Part shown: positions 1-11,818 of the stretch, in pieces | How the letters are laid out: each line of letters opens with the position of its first letter | Numbering within the stretch: position 1 is the stretch's first letter | Origin: Bacillota bacterium | GTDB taxonomy: Bacteria; Bacillota; Dethiobacteria; Dethiobacterales; Dethiobacteraceae | Length of the DNA: 64,000 nucleotides | Reading direction: 5' to 3' | Assembly (NCBI GenBank): GCA_012521405.1 | Contig: JAAYMK010000032.1 | Location: 52,163-116,162, forward strand | Program-made: the position numbers and the translations under genes | Notes under the pieces: model-generated | Database searches by the model: none | Told to the model about the DNA's origin: nothing | What the model saw: the letters and a program-made list of their open reading frames with translations, nothing else

Positions 1-1023
1 ACGGTGGCTTATGAAACATATGGGAAGCTTGCCCCCGACGGCGAAAACGGTGTTTACATTGCCCATGCCTTAACGGGCACCGCCCAAGCCGGCGGTGGCA
101 GCGGCCCGGAAAAAGGGTGGTGGGAGCCCCTCATCGGGCCCGGGAAAGTCTTTGATACCAATAAATACTTTATTGTTTGTGCCAATGTCCTGGGAGGGTG
201 CTACGGCACCACCGGGCCCGCTTCCCTCAATGAAAAAACAGGTATGCCCTATGCCATGGATTTTCCCGTGGTCACCATCCGGGATATGGTGCGGGTGCAA
301 AAGCGCCTTTTAGATTATCTGGGCGTTAAACGCTTAAAAATTGTCAGCGGCGGTTCCCTAGGCGGCATGCAGGCCTTGGAATGGGCCGTCACTTATCCGG
401 AACTGGTGGATGTGGTGATTCCCGTGGCGGCTTCGGAAAGATTAACGCCTTTAGCCATTGCTTACAATCAGGCCGGCCGCAAAGCCATTATGAACGATCC
501 CAACTGGTTAGGCGGCAGGTATTACGGTCGGACTTTCCCCGTAAACGGCCTGGCTTTAGCCCGCATGATCGGCACCCTTACTTACAAAACAAACGAAACC
601 TTTGAGGAACGTTTTGGGCGTAAGCTGGCCGGCAAAAGCCGTGATCTGTATAATTTTTTCCAGGACTTTGAGGTGGAAAGCTATTTTAATTACCAGGGGC
701 AGAAACTGGTAAAGCGTTTTGATGCCAATAGCTACCTTTACCTGACAAAGGCCATGGATCTGCATGATTTAGGCCGCGGTTACCCTTCCATTTTAACGGC
801 TTTGCGCCGTATCAAAAGTAAAGTCTTGCTCATTGGCATCAGTAGCGACCTGCTTTTTCCGCCTGCGGAAATTCGCGGCCTGGCGGTGGAGCTGCGCCGT
901 GTAGGCGTTGATGCCACTTACAGGCAGTTGCAGTCCACCTTTGGGCATGATGCTTTCCTGCTGGAGTTTGCGCAATTAAGTCAGATCATTGGGGAGTATT
1001 TGGCGGCAATTGGCCTGGATTAA
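1..1023 (+). CDS. metX: Homoserine O-acetyltransferase, 5'-truncated by window edge
   Basis: Alpha/beta-hydrolase of methionine synthesis that acylates homoserine, normally from acetyl-CoA, in the cytosol. The reading frame is open from base 1, and the first visible residues (T-V-A-Y-E-T-Y-G) lie inside the conserved N-terminal strand of the family, so the true start is upstream of the window and the GTG at 4 is internal. The nucleophile elbow GGSLGGMQALEW is seen at about residue 116, the acid region is SSDLLFPPAE, and the catalytic histidine is in GHDAFLLE near the C-terminus. The C-terminus is complete. Acetyl versus succinyl specificity cannot be settled by eye. Known family; the name is inferred from motifs. 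Confidence 0.93.
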   Translation, partial: TVAYETYGKLAPDGENGVYIAHALTGTAQAGGGSGPEKGWWEPLIGPGKVFDTNKYFIVCANVLGGCYGTTGPASLNEKTGMPYAMDFPVVTIRDMVRVQKRLLDYLGVKRLKIVSGGSLGGMQALEWAVTYPELVDVVIPVAASERLTPLAIAYNQAGRKAIMNDPNWLGGRYYGRTFPVNGLALARMIGTLTYKTNETFEERFGRKLAGKSRDLYNFFQDFEVESYFNYQGQKLVKRFDANSYLYLTKAMDLHDLGRGYPSILTALRRIKSKVLLIGISSDLLFPPAEIRGLAVELRRVGVDATYRQLQSTFGHDAFLLEFAQLSQIIGEYLAAIGLD

Positions 1024-1124
1024 CCTTTTCCTGCCCGGTAAAGGATTTTTGCTCCGCAAGGAAGAAAGTTATTTGTCAAGGCAAACTGCCCGGTTAATGC
1101 TTTGACATAAAGGAGGTTATGGCT

Positions 1125-1748
1125 TTGCGCATAAAAAGCATCGAAGTAGGTTCCTTTGCTGCCAATTGCTATCTGGTGAGCTGTGAAGACACAAAAGAAG
1201 CCGTCCTAATTGACCCCGGCGCCGAAGCAAAGAAAATTTTGCAAATGGTTGCGGAAGCAGGTGTCACCGTTAAGTACGTTTTAAATACACACGGTCATAT
1301 TGACCATATGGGAGCTGATGCGGAAGTAAGCCAGGCTTTGGGTGCACCTTTATATATCCATGAAGGGGATCACCTGCTCATCCAAAATCCCCGGGATGAT
1401 TTGGCCGCCTATCAAGGTGTGGCAAAACCGGCAAAGGCGGACGGTTTCCTGCAAGACGGCGATATTATCCGTTTTGGTAAGGAAGAACTAAAGGTGTTAT
1501 CTACACCGGGCCACAGTCCGGGCAGTGTATGTTTTTACAACGAAAAGGAAAAAGTTTTGTTCAGCGGTGATACATTATTTGCCGGCTCCATCGGCCGCAC
1601 AGACTTTCCCGGCGGTTCCTTTCCCCAGATTATCAGCTCCATTAAAGAAAAACTTCTCGTTTTGCCGGAAGACACCGTAGTTTTACCGGGACACGGTCCC
1701 GCCAGCACCATCGGTGCGGAAAAAAGATATAATCCCTTTTTACAATAA
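1125..1748 (+). CDS. Metallo-beta-lactamase-fold hydrolase (glyoxalase II-like)
   Basis: A 207-residue cytosolic MBL-fold enzyme. The zinc motif THGHIDH lies at about residues 55-61, with later ligands in GHSPGS, SGDTLF and PGHGPAS, the arrangement of the YqgX/glyoxalase II-like group that hydrolyses thioesters such as hydroxyacyl-thiols. The substrate is not predictable. The ribosome site AGGAGG (1111-1116) is only 2 nt from the ATG at 1119 but 8 nt from the in-frame TTG at 1125, so I prefer the TTG start. It converges on the penicillin-binding protein gene and shares a two-way terminator with it. Confidence 0.88.
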   Translation: MRIKSIEVGSFAANCYLVSCEDTKEAVLIDPGAEAKKILQMVAEAGVTVKYVLNTHGHIDHMGADAEVSQALGAPLYIHEGDHLLIQNPRDDLAAYQGVAKPAKADGFLQDGDIIRFGKEELKVLSTPGHSPGSVCFYNEKEKVLFSGDTLFAGSIGRTDFPGGSFPQIISSIKEKLLVLPEDTVVLPGHGPASTIGAEKRYNPFLQ

Positions 1749-1750
1749 AA

Positions 1751-1785
1751 AGACGGCTGACCCTGGTGTCAGCCGCTCTTTTTGT
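1751..1785. terminator. Bidirectional rho-independent terminator
   Basis: The arms CGGCTGAC (1754-1761) and GTCAGCCG (1768-1775) pair perfectly around a 6-nt loop. There is an A-run on the left and TCTTTTT on the right, so it can stop transcription from the MBL-fold gene and from the convergent penicillin-binding protein gene. Confidence 0.85.
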
Positions 1786-1819
1786 GCCCTACATTTTTTG
1801 TGTACAACTTTTTCCTTCC

Positions 1820-4000
1820 CTAGCGCACTTCCATAAAATCGCGCATTCTTTCTTCCCATTCCTCCCACCAGTGATTGCTGTTTTCCTTCTCTTCACCAGG
1901 GTTATCGCCATCACTGTCCTCAAAAGTGTCATTGGGCTCACCTGCAGGCAGGTTAAGCCACCAGCCGCCGTTCCAGTCCCAATCCGGCTCGGGTGGGCAA
2001 TAGGGACATTTAGGCCAACTGCACTGCTCCCGCGGTTCTGTACCCGGGATAAACCATTCGCGTATGGGCTGCTGGGAGCAGCGCGGGTTATGTAAAAGGC
2101 CTGTGACGGGGCAGATGCGAATTTCCCGTAAACCGGCGGGGCGGGTAAAATCGGTGGGGGGAATATCCTTTAAGGCCAAGCGGAGAAAATTGGCCCAAAT
2201 TTGACCGGCCCGTACAGAGCCTGTTTGCCCCCATCCCAGGGATAAGTTATTATCATTTCCTACCCAGACTGCCACCACCAGTTCCGGCGTGTAGCCCACC
2301 GTATAAGAATCGCGGTGATCTTGTGAGGTGCCTGTTTTGGCTGCCGCCGGCCGCTGCAGTATCTGCCCCAGCGAGGAAGCGGTACCTTCCGGCCCCAGGA
2401 CACTTTTCAGCATGTCTGTCATCAGGTAGGCAATTTGGGGATCAAGGACGGCGGTGCGCTCCGGCGGCGGTGCTTCATATAAAACGCGACCGTCCGTATC
2501 GGTGATACGCGTAATAAAACGCGGTTGTACCCGCACGCCCTCATTGGCAAAGGCAGCATAAGCCACAGCCATTTCCAGTGGCGTTACTTCTGAAGAACCC
2601 AAAGGTAAAGACAGTACTTCCTGCAGCGGGCTTTCAATACCTAGCCGCTTTGCCATTTCCACAGTTTTTTCCGGCCCGATTTCATCATTGATTTTAACAG
2701 CCACAATATTACTGGAGCGGGCAATGGCTTCGCGCAGCCTTAAGGATCCGTAAAAACGGCCGCCGTATTCTGTAGGTTCATATGGTTCGGCGCCGGGAAT
2801 GGGAAAGGATACAGGTACGCTTTCCCGGACTGTAGCCGCAGTAAAGCCGTTTTCCAGCGCGGCGGCAAAGGTAAAAGGTTTAAAGGAGGAACCGGGGGAG
2901 CGTTTGTTGACGGCCCGGTTAAACTGGCTGGTCTGAAAATCGCGTCCGCCCATAAAGGCCAGCACAGAACCATCCTGCGGATCCAGTGCCACCAGTGCCG
3001 CCTGCAGGGGAACCTCCTGGCCTTCATCGTTGGTAATGCTTGCCGGCAGGTAGTTGGGATTGGCAAAAACCTCTTCGGCAATCTGCTGCATTTTCTTGTC
3101 CAAGGTGGTGTAGATATGCAGCCCGCCCCGGTAAATAATGCGCGGATCATCGGTATAAGACTCCAGTTTGGGCATGATTTCATGCATAATGAGGTAATCA
3201 ATGAAATAGGCGGCAAATCTGTGCGCACTGCGCAGCGATTCCCGGCCCGAAAAGACTAATTCCGCTTGCAATGCTTCATTTTTTTCCTCTTCCGTAATAT
3301 AGTTTTCTTCTACCATGCGGGTGAGAATGGCTTCTTGCCGTTTAAAGGCGGCTTTTCTCGTTTCTTCGCTCAGGTATGGCGAATAAACGCTGGGACCGCG
3401 GGGAATGGCGGCCAAAAGGGCCGCTTCGGCCAAAGTCAGGTCCTTGGCTGATTTGGCAAAATAGGTGCGGGCGGCCGCTTCAATGCCGTAGGCGGCATGG
3501 CCGAAATAAATAGTATTCAAGTACTTTTCCAGGATTTCTTCCTTGGAATATTTGCGCTCCAACTGTAAAGTCAAAAGCATTTCTTGAATTTTGCGGGAAA
3601 GAGTTCTTTCGTGGGTTAAAAAGAGATTACGGGCCAGCTGTTGCGTAATGGTGCTGCCGCCTTCCACCACCCGCCCCTCCCGCAAATTGCGGTATAAAGC
3701 GCGCAAAAGCCCTTGTAAGTCCAGACCGAAATGCTGGTAAAAACGGTGATCTTCAATGGCAATAAAGGCTTCCGGTATATAAGACGGCAGTTCATCCAGG
3801 GAAACTTCAAAACGATTTTGTTCAAAGCGTGTGGAAATGACCTCCCCGTGACGATCATAAAATGTGCTGGTTAAAGGCGTTTGCGCCTCGGGAAGATCAC
3901 CCATCCCTACCACGGTTGCCGCCAAAAACCCTATTGTGCCTATACCTAAAACCACGAAAACGAGCAATACAGTTATGGCAAAGCGGGAAAATGGACGCAT
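1820..4000 (-). CDS. Class A penicillin-binding protein (PBP1A family)
   Basis: A 726-residue bifunctional peptidoglycan synthase. A short cytosolic N-terminus and one membrane helix (about 8-32) are followed by a GT51 glycosyltransferase domain with catalytic Glu83 in AIEDHRF and the GGSTITQQL motif at 114-122. The transpeptidase domain has SSFK at 371-374, SSN at 429-431 and KTGT at 555-558, all intact. The C-terminal tail after about 640 holds five or six cysteines (ICPVTG, PRCSQQ, QCSWPKCPYC) and then a Trp- and acid-rich end, a variable extension in this family. It is transcribed alone, divergent from the polyamine operon. It acts outside the membrane in wall growth. The exact PBP paralogue name is not assignable. 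Confidence 0.95.
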   Translation of the reverse strand: MRPFSRFAITVLLVFVVLGIGTIGFLAATVVGMGDLPEAQTPLTSTFYDRHGEVISTRFEQNRFEVSLDELPSYIPEAFIAIEDHRFYQHFGLDLQGLLRALYRNLREGRVVEGGSTITQQLARNLFLTHERTLSRKIQEMLLTLQLERKYSKEEILEKYLNTIYFGHAAYGIEAAARTYFAKSAKDLTLAEAALLAAIPRGPSVYSPYLSEETRKAAFKRQEAILTRMVEENYITEEEKNEALQAELVFSGRESLRSAHRFAAYFIDYLIMHEIMPKLESYTDDPRIIYRGGLHIYTTLDKKMQQIAEEVFANPNYLPASITNDEGQEVPLQAALVALDPQDGSVLAFMGGRDFQTSQFNRAVNKRSPGSSFKPFTFAAALENGFTAATVRESVPVSFPIPGAEPYEPTEYGGRFYGSLRLREAIARSSNIVAVKINDEIGPEKTVEMAKRLGIESPLQEVLSLPLGSSEVTPLEMAVAYAAFANEGVRVQPRFITRITDTDGRVLYEAPPPERTAVLDPQIAYLMTDMLKSVLGPEGTASSLGQILQRPAAAKTGTSQDHRDSYTVGYTPELVVAVWVGNDNNLSLGWGQTGSVRAGQIWANFLRLALKDIPPTDFTRPAGLREIRICPVTGLLHNPRCSQQPIREWFIPGTEPREQCSWPKCPYCPPEPDWDWNGGWWLNLPAGEPNDTFEDSDGDNPGEEKENSNHWWEEWEERMRDFMEVR

Positions 4001-4074
4001 ACCGTCACCTTCTTTGCTGAAAATAAATACCTCTGGCCTAATTATTCTTTCCGAAAACTATCTGTAAGAATTAT

Positions 4075-4102
4075 TTGCACCGGCAAAATTATGTGGTATA
4101 AT
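4075..4102 (+). promoter_or_regulatory. Sigma-A type promoter for the polyamine operon
   Basis: TTGCAC (4075-4080) and TATAAT (4097-4102) are separated by 16 nt, with TG plus one base directly before the -10 (extended -10). It lies about 80 nt before pdaD in the divergent gap. Confidence 0.72.
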
Positions 4103-4182
4103 TCTTTCGATATGCCCAAAAAGAACACATGAATCTCCTGTTGTGGGCACATGATAAGAAAAGGTGGAAAAGGAGGAAAAGC

Positions 4183-4641
4183 ATGTTACCTACACCGAAA
4201 AAGTTTAAAATCGTAGCGGCTGCCGCCGAGGGCGGTCACAATTTAACAGCCTTTGACAATGCACTTTTGGCAGCAGGGATCGGTAATGTTAACCTGGTAC
4301 GTATCTCCAGCATCCTGCCGCCGGCAGCCCAATATGATCCGGATTTAGTCCTGCCACCCGGTTCACTGGTGCCCACAGCTTACGGCGCCATTGTTTGCGA
4401 TGAACCGGGTAAAAAAATTGCCGCTGCCGTTGGCATTGGTTTTTCCGCCGACACTTTTGGTGTCATTATGGAGTATTCCGGCTACTGCAGTAAAGAGGAA
4501 GCTGAAGCCAAAATTCAACAGATGCTGGAAGAAGCCTTTGCCAGCCGGGGCATGGAACTGGTGAAAACAGAAATACGCGGTGTGGAACATACCGTTGAAG
4601 CTATAGGGTGTGCTTTAGCCGCCGTTACCTTATGGTATTGA
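4183..4641 (+). CDS. pdaD: Pyruvoyl-dependent arginine decarboxylase
   Basis: A 152-residue enzyme converting arginine to agmatine. The proenzyme cleaves itself between two serines to make the pyruvoyl cofactor. The site RISSILPP is present with Ser42-Ser43, and the flanking AEGGHNLTAFDNAL and YGAIVCDEPG blocks fit the PvlArgDC family (about 150-165 residues). The start at 4183 is chosen for AAAGGAGG just upstream; a longer in-frame start at 4129 has no ribosome site. It is first in an operon with speE and speB, so the product agmatine is used at once by agmatinase. This type is common in archaea and scattered in clostridia, unlike the PLP-type SpeA of Bacillus. Confidence 0.93.
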   Translation: MLPTPKKFKIVAAAAEGGHNLTAFDNALLAAGIGNVNLVRISSILPPAAQYDPDLVLPPGSLVPTAYGAIVCDEPGKKIAAAVGIGFSADTFGVIMEYSGYCSKEEAEAKIQQMLEEAFASRGMELVKTEIRGVEHTVEAIGCALAAVTLWY

Positions 4642-4667
4642 GAGTTTAAAATGGGGAAGGGATAAAA

Positions 4668-5494
4668 ATGGAACTTTGGTATACGGAAAAACAAACACCT
4701 TCTTTGGGCATTACCTGTTTAATACGAGAAACCCTTTGCCGTAAACAAACAAAATACCAGGATTTAGCCATCATCGACACGGTGCAATTTGGCAAAATGC
4801 TCGTCCTTGACGGTATGGTACAAACTACCGAAAAAGACGAATTTGTCTATCATGAAATGCTTGCCCATGTTGCCATGCAAGCCCATCCCAACCCGCGCCA
4901 TGTACTGGTGGTGGGCGGCGGCGACGGCGGTGTTATCCGGGAAGTGTTAAAATATGATACCGTGGAAAGTGCCACCCTGGTGGAAATCGATGATGAAGTC
5001 ATTGCGGCGGCCAAAAAATATTTACCGCAAATTGCCAGCGGTTTAGAAGACCCCCGGGTAACGGTGCTGGTAAAAGACGGCATTGAGCATGTGAAAGCGT
5101 CCGTGGGTGAATATGATGTTATTTTCATCGATTCCACCGAACCGGTAGGGCCGGCGGTAGGTCTTTTTAGCGAAGATTTTTACCGCAATATTTACCGCGC
5201 CTTAAAAAAAGACGGGCTGATGGTGGCACAAACGGAATCTCCCTTTTTTAATCAGGATTTAATTGCCAATGTTTACTCCAGATTAAACCGGGTTTTTCCC
5301 CTGACTAAACTTTATTTAGCCAGTGTTCCTACTTATCCCAGTGGTCTTTGGAGTTTTACGGCGGCTTCAAAATGCTACGATCCGCAGGAGTGCAGACAAA
5401 AACCTGTGGTAACTAAGTATTATAATTATGATGTGCACCAGGGCGCCTTTGCGCTGCCCAATTTTGTCCAAGAGCTTTTAAAGGAGCAAGCAAA

Positions 5495-5498
<4 letters not shown>
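4668..5498 (+). CDS. speE: Spermidine synthase (polyamine aminopropyltransferase)
   Basis: A 276-residue cytosolic enzyme that transfers an aminopropyl group from decarboxylated S-adenosylmethionine to putrescine. The nucleotide-binding loop [14 protein letters not shown] is at about residues 81-94, the acidic residue after strand 2 is in VEIDDEV, and the catalytic Asp155 is in [11 protein letters not shown]. Length and motifs are normal. It overlaps speB by 4 nt (ATGA), so translation is probably coupled. No S-adenosylmethionine decarboxylase gene lies in the window, so the aminopropyl donor must come from elsewhere. Confidence 0.96.
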
Positions 5499-8034
<2,536 letters not shown>

Positions 8035-8067
8035 AATATTTTCTTTACCCTGTTGTTTTTTTTGTGA

Positions 8068-8298
<231 letters not shown>

Positions 8299-8325
8299 AT
8301 TTAATTTAAAGGCAGAGCAAAAAAT

Positions 8326-8348
8326 GAGGGCGCAATGCCCTCTTTTTT
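8326..8348 (+). terminator. Rho-independent terminator after ferredoxin
   Basis: GAGGGC (8326-8331) and GCCCTC (8337-8342) pair around a 5-nt loop and are followed by six T. Confidence 0.88.
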
Positions 8349-8454
8349 GTCCCGTTTTGGTCCGGAAAAACTATTGCCCGTCTCCTTAGCGCTTGGCTTT
8401 TGTATAATCACCGTATTGCAGGGAGAAATTACAGATAAAAGCGGAAGGAAGGTG

Positions 8455-8553
8455 ATGGGCATGCTTTTTTTCCGGCGAAAATCCCGACTGCAACGCCTCT
8501 GGGACTGGTTTCTCTCAATCTTTGCCGGCCTGCGGCGCTGGCTGCTTAAATAA
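8455..8553 (+). CDS. Small basic amphipathic protein, 32 residues, unknown function
   Basis: I do not recognise this gene. The frame 8455-8553 encodes 32 residues, strongly basic and rich in Trp, Phe and Leu (MLFFRRKSRLQRLWDWF, then a hydrophobic stretch and RRWLLK). It would form a membrane-binding amphipathic helix or a single short transmembrane segment. GGAAGGAAGG (8443-8452) sits immediately before the ATG; an ATG two codons later (8461) is better spaced. A TATAAT lies at 8403-8408 with no good -35. It stands alone between the ferredoxin terminator and the spo0F promoter. It could be a real small membrane protein or a chance frame; the ribosome site argues for real. Confidence 0.5.
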   Translation: MGMLFFRRKSRLQRLWDWFLSIFAGLRRWLLK

Positions 8554-8584
8554 ATGGCGGATTTTGCAAAAGAAAGCAGAGTAA

Positions 8585-8613
8585 AAAGGAAATGGCCTCC
8601 CTATGCCGAATAT
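8585..8613 (+). promoter_or_regulatory. Sigma-H type promoter for spo0F
   Basis: AAAGGAAAT (8585-8593) and GCCGAATAT (8605-8613), separated by 11 nt, match the Bacillus sigma-H consensus RnAGGAwWW-N11-12-RnnGAATwW at every fixed position. spo0F is transcribed from a sigma-H promoter in Bacillus, so the site and the gene agree. It lies 46 nt before the start codon. Confidence 0.75.
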
Positions 8614-8659
8614 ATCCATAAAATGTTTATTGGATGTAGGAACAGGGAGGTGATTTTAT

Positions 8660-9031
8660 ATGTCTGCAACCATTCTGGTAGTCGATGATCGTGTCGGAAT
8701 TCGCCGGCTCTTGCAAGAGGTTTTACAGGGAGCCGGTTACAAAGTTTTAACGGCCGCCGGCGGTAGTGAAGCCATGGAGATTACCAGAGAAAATGATGCG
8801 GACATGGTGCTGCTTGATATGAAAATGTCGGGGATGGACGGGTTGGAGACTTTAACGCGGCTGAAGAAAGAATCACCGCATTTAATTATTTTAATTATGA
8901 CGGCCTATGAAGAACTGGAAGTTCTGAAAGAAGCAAAGCGCCGCGGCGCTGCCGGTTATATTTCCAAGCCCTTTGATATTGAAGAGTTAAAGGAAATTAT
9001 TGCGGAAAAACTACGAGCCGCAAGCGCCTAA
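8660..9031 (+). CDS. spo0F: Sporulation response regulator Spo0F (stand-alone receiver)
   Basis: A 123-residue receiver domain without output domain. It has the acidic pair Asp9-Asp10, phosphoacceptor Asp53 (LLDMKMSGMDG), Thr81 and Lys103, one residue offset from Bacillus Spo0F (Asp54, Thr82, Lys104). Spo0F passes phosphate from sensor kinases to Spo0B in the sporulation phosphorelay of Bacillus; in most clostridia the relay is absent and Spo0A is phosphorylated directly, so the role here may differ. The name is supported by position between pyrG and fba and by a sigma-H-type promoter. GGGAGGTGA precedes the ATG. Confidence 0.87.
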   Translation: MSATILVVDDRVGIRRLLQEVLQGAGYKVLTAAGGSEAMEITRENDADMVLLDMKMSGMDGLETLTRLKKESPHLIILIMTAYEELEVLKEAKRRGAAGYISKPFDIEELKEIIAEKLRAASA

Positions 9032-9159
9032 TTACATTTCCGTCCCGAAAATCCTTACCAAACACCTGCCGTACTGAAGATAGATTTTTTGGCATATAGT
9101 TTTATTAATGGTATTATTAATGATACAACCCTGTGAAAGTTGTTAAAGGGGGGGAATAT

Positions 9160-10014
9160 ATGTCCTTTGTTACTTTATGCGAAGTACTTGCCGAAGCACA
9201 AAAACATCATTATGCCGTAGGTGCTTTTAATGCCAATAATATGGAAATAGTGCAAGCCATTATTGAAGCGGCGGAAGAAGAAAGGGCTCCTGTGATTTTA
9301 CAGGCCAGCCAGGGAGCTTTAAAATACGCAGGCATTGAATATATTACCGCCATGGTAAAAGCCGCCGCCCAAAAGGCTACAGTACCGGTTGTGCTGCATC
9401 TGGACCATGGCACAAGTTTTGCGCAAGCCATGCAGTGCCTCCGCTATGGCTTTAGTTCTGTCATGTTTGACGGCTCCAAATACCCGCTGGCAGAAAATAT
9501 CGCCAAAACCCGCCAGGTAGTCCAAGTGGCTCACGCCATGGGTGTTTCGGTGGAAGGAGAATTAGGAAGAATCGGCGGTACGGAAGACGATATTTCCGTG
9601 GAGGAAAGGGATGCCTTTTTTACCGATCCCGCGGAAGCGGCAGAATTTGTGGCCGCCACGGAAGTGGATGCCTTGGCCGTGGCCATCGGTACCGCCCACG
9701 GGCCTTATAAGGGGGAACCGGTGCTGGATTTTGCGCGCTTAAAAACCATCAAAGAAAAAACCAATGTGCCCCTGGTTCTGCACGGCGCTTCGGGCGTGCC
9801 GGCGGAAAGTATCAAAAAAGCCATTGAAATAGGTGTACGCAAAATTAATATTGATACAGATCTCCGTCAGGCCTTTACCCGCGCCATTAAAGAGGTACTG
9901 GCGGAAAATCCTGCGGAAATTGATCCCCGCAAAATTCTGGGGCAGGCAAAAGCAGCCATGAAAGCCGTCATTAAAGAAAAAATGCGCCTTTTCGGCTGTT
10001 CCGGCAAAGCATAG
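9160..10014 (+). CDS. fba: Class II fructose-1,6-bisphosphate aldolase
   Basis: A 284-residue zinc-dependent aldolase that cleaves or forms fructose 1,6-bisphosphate. HLDHG at 80-84 contains the catalytic Asp and a zinc His; [14 protein letters not shown] and VLHGASGVP are the other family blocks. ATG 9160 is chosen because AAAGGGGGGG lies just before it; the GTG at 9133 precedes the ribosome site. It is in an operon with the downstream transaldolase (10 nt gap). Confidence 0.95.
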   Translation: MSFVTLCEVLAEAQKHHYAVGAFNANNMEIVQAIIEAAEEERAPVILQASQGALKYAGIEYITAMVKAAAQKATVPVVLHLDHGTSFAQAMQCLRYGFSSVMFDGSKYPLAENIAKTRQVVQVAHAMGVSVEGELGRIGGTEDDISVEERDAFFTDPAEAAEFVAATEVDALAVAIGTAHGPYKGEPVLDFARLKTIKEKTNVPLVLHGASGVPAESIKKAIEIGVRKINIDTDLRQAFTRAIKEVLAENPAEIDPRKILGQAKAAMKAVIKEKMRLFGCSGKA

Positions 10015-10024
10015 GAGTGAGAAG

Positions 10025-10672
10025 ATGAAATTATTTTTAGATACAGCCAATCTGCAAGAAATAGAGCAAGCTATGCAGTGGGGTGTCATTGACGGTGTTA
10101 CCACCAACCCCACTTTAGTAGCCAAAGAAGGCGGCAATTTTCAGGCATTACTAAAAGAAATCTGTCACCTGGTGCCGGGCCCTGTTTCCGCCGAAGTCAT
10201 TGCCACGGAAGCGGAAGCAATGGTAGAAGAGGCCAAGGAATTGGCGGCCATTGCCCCGCAAATTGTGATAAAAATTCCTCTGACCCCCGATGGTCTTAAG
10301 GCGGTAAAAATTTTAAGCGCCGACGGTATCCACTGTAATGTAACCCTGATTTTTTCTTTCCAGCAGGCACTTTTGGCGGCGAAAGCCGGTGCCGCCTATG
10401 TAAGCCCCTTTTTGGGACGCCTGGACGATATTGGCCATGACGGTGTAAGCTTGGTGGCAGATATCTGCCAAGCCTTTACCTATTATGATTTACCCTGTGA
10501 AGTAATTGCCGCCAGCATCCGTCACCCGCAGCATGTACTGGCGGTGGCCAAGGCCGGCGCCCATATTGCCACCATACCATTTTCCGTGCTGGAAAAGATG
10601 TTCCACCATCCCTTAACCGATCTGGGGATAGAGCGCTTTTTGGCCGATTGGCAAAAAGCGCAACAAAGTTAA
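10025..10672 (+). CDS. Transaldolase-like protein (TalC/Fsa family)
   Basis: A 215-residue small transaldolase. The Schiff-base lysine is Lys83 in IVIKIPLT; the N-terminus [16 protein letters not shown] and [13 protein letters not shown] are diagnostic. Members act as transaldolase or fructose-6-phosphate aldolase; the Bacillus orthologue beside fba (YwjH) is a transaldolase, which is the more likely activity. A terminator-like hairpin follows before glpX, without a strong T-tract. Confidence 0.93.
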   Translation: MKLFLDTANLQEIEQAMQWGVIDGVTTNPTLVAKEGGNFQALLKEICHLVPGPVSAEVIATEAEAMVEEAKELAAIAPQIVIKIPLTPDGLKAVKILSADGIHCNVTLIFSFQQALLAAKAGAAYVSPFLGRLDDIGHDGVSLVADICQAFTYYDLPCEVIAASIRHPQHVLAVAKAGAHIATIPFSVLEKMFHHPLTDLGIERFLADWQKAQQS

Positions 10673-10711
10673 ACTTCATAGACACTCGACAGTAATGAGA
10701 AAAATTTTTCT

Positions 10712-10742
10712 GCCGGGAAGGAAAGGCTGATCTCCTTCCCGG
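10712..10742 (+). other. Stable hairpin in the transaldolase-glpX gap
   Basis: GCCGGGAAGGA (10712-10722) pairs perfectly with TCCTTCCCGGC (10732-10742), 11 bp with a 9-nt loop. The following GGGAGTTTT is a weak T-tract, so partial termination or mRNA processing ahead of the glpX ribosome site (GGGGGAGG) are both possible. Confidence 0.55.
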
Positions 10743-10765
10743 CGGGAGTTTTAAGGGGGAGGACA

Positions 10766-11743
10766 ATGGAGAGAGAATTGGCATTGGAATTTGTGCGTGT
10801 CACAGAAGCAGCCGCTTTAGCCGCCGGCCGCCTCATGGGAAGAGGAGATAAGGAAGGAGCGGATCAGGCTGCCGTAGAGGCCATGCGCAGAGTTTTTGAA
10901 ACCATCCATATAGACGGAACAGTGGTCATCGGTGAAGGTGAAATGGACGAAGCTCCCATGCTTTACATTGGCGAGAAAGTGGGTACCGGTAGTGAGCCGG
11001 AAGTTGATGTGGCCGTTGACCCGTTGGAAGGAACTAATTTGGTGGCAAAAGGCCTGCCTAATGCTCTGTCCGTGGTTGCCGTTGCCCCCAAAGGGTGCCT
11101 TTTACATGCTCCCGATATTTATATGGATAAAATTGCAGTGGGCCCCAAAGCCAAGGGCTGTATTGATTTGGATGCTCCTGTAGAAGAAAACCTGAAAAAT
11201 GTGGCCGCCGCTTTGGGCAAAAATGTGGAAGACGTTACGGCCATTATTTTGGACCGGCCCCGCCATGCGGAAATCATCAAACAAATCCGCCAAGCCGGCG
11301 CCCGCGTCAAATTAATTTCCGACGGTGATGTTTCTGCCGCCATTGCCACCGCCATTGAAGGTACCGGCGTCGATATCCTTTTTGGCATTGGGGGCGCTCC
11401 CGAAGGTGTCTTGGCCGCCGCCGCCTTGAAATGCTTGGGTGGGGAAATGCAAGGCCGCTTAAAACCGGAGGGGGAAGAAGAATTGGCAAGGGTCCGCAAA
11501 ATGGGTTTAAGCGACCCCAATAAACTTTTGCACCTTGACGATTTGGTGCAGGGTGATGATGTCTTCTTTGCCGCCACCGGCATTACAGACGGTGATATGT
11601 TGCGCGGCGTCCGTTATGAAGGCCAAACGGCCAAGACCCATTCTTTAGTGATGCGCGGCATTACCGGGACCATCCGTAATATTGAAGCAACGCATATTCT
11701 CACCCGCAAACCGCATTTTGTGGCCCGCCAACCAAACTGCTAA
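10766..11743 (+). CDS. glpX: Class II fructose-1,6-bisphosphatase
   Basis: A 325-residue metal-dependent phosphatase of gluconeogenesis. The family blocks are present: [39 protein letters not shown] and [19 protein letters not shown]. Length is normal for GlpX. With fba and the transaldolase just upstream it forms a sugar-phosphate group. In Bacillus murA2 precedes glpX and rho follows; neither is here. Confidence 0.95.
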   Translation: MERELALEFVRVTEAAALAAGRLMGRGDKEGADQAAVEAMRRVFETIHIDGTVVIGEGEMDEAPMLYIGEKVGTGSEPEVDVAVDPLEGTNLVAKGLPNALSVVAVAPKGCLLHAPDIYMDKIAVGPKAKGCIDLDAPVEENLKNVAAALGKNVEDVTAIILDRPRHAEIIKQIRQAGARVKLISDGDVSAAIATAIEGTGVDILFGIGGAPEGVLAAAALKCLGGEMQGRLKPEGEEELARVRKMGLSDPNKLLHLDDLVQGDDVFFAATGITDGDMLRGVRYEGQTAKTHSLVMRGITGTIRNIEATHILTRKPHFVARQPNC

Positions 11744-11765
11744 ATTTCCGTGCAGAAAAAATTAA

Positions 11766-11818
11766 GGGAAGACCGTCGTAAGTCTTCCCGGCAAGCGCTG
11801 TGGCAACACAGCGTTTTT
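11766..11818 (+). terminator. Tandem hairpins and terminator after glpX
   Basis: The first hairpin is GGGAAGAC (11766-11773) with GTCTTCCC (11782-11789). The second is CGCTGTG (11796-11802), loop GCAA, CACAGCG (11807-11813), followed by TTTTT. The second has the shape of a strong rho-independent terminator and sits right against the stop codon of the convergent GH3 gene. Confidence 0.82.

Noticed and set aside
1024..1118. Terminator after metX (CCTTT paired with AAAGG then ATTTTT)
   Set aside because: Only 5 bp with a long loop; not distinguishable from chance.
1766..2095. Plus-strand frame across the end of the PBP gene
   Set aside because: It lies opposite the coding C-terminus of the penicillin-binding protein and begins inside the terminator.
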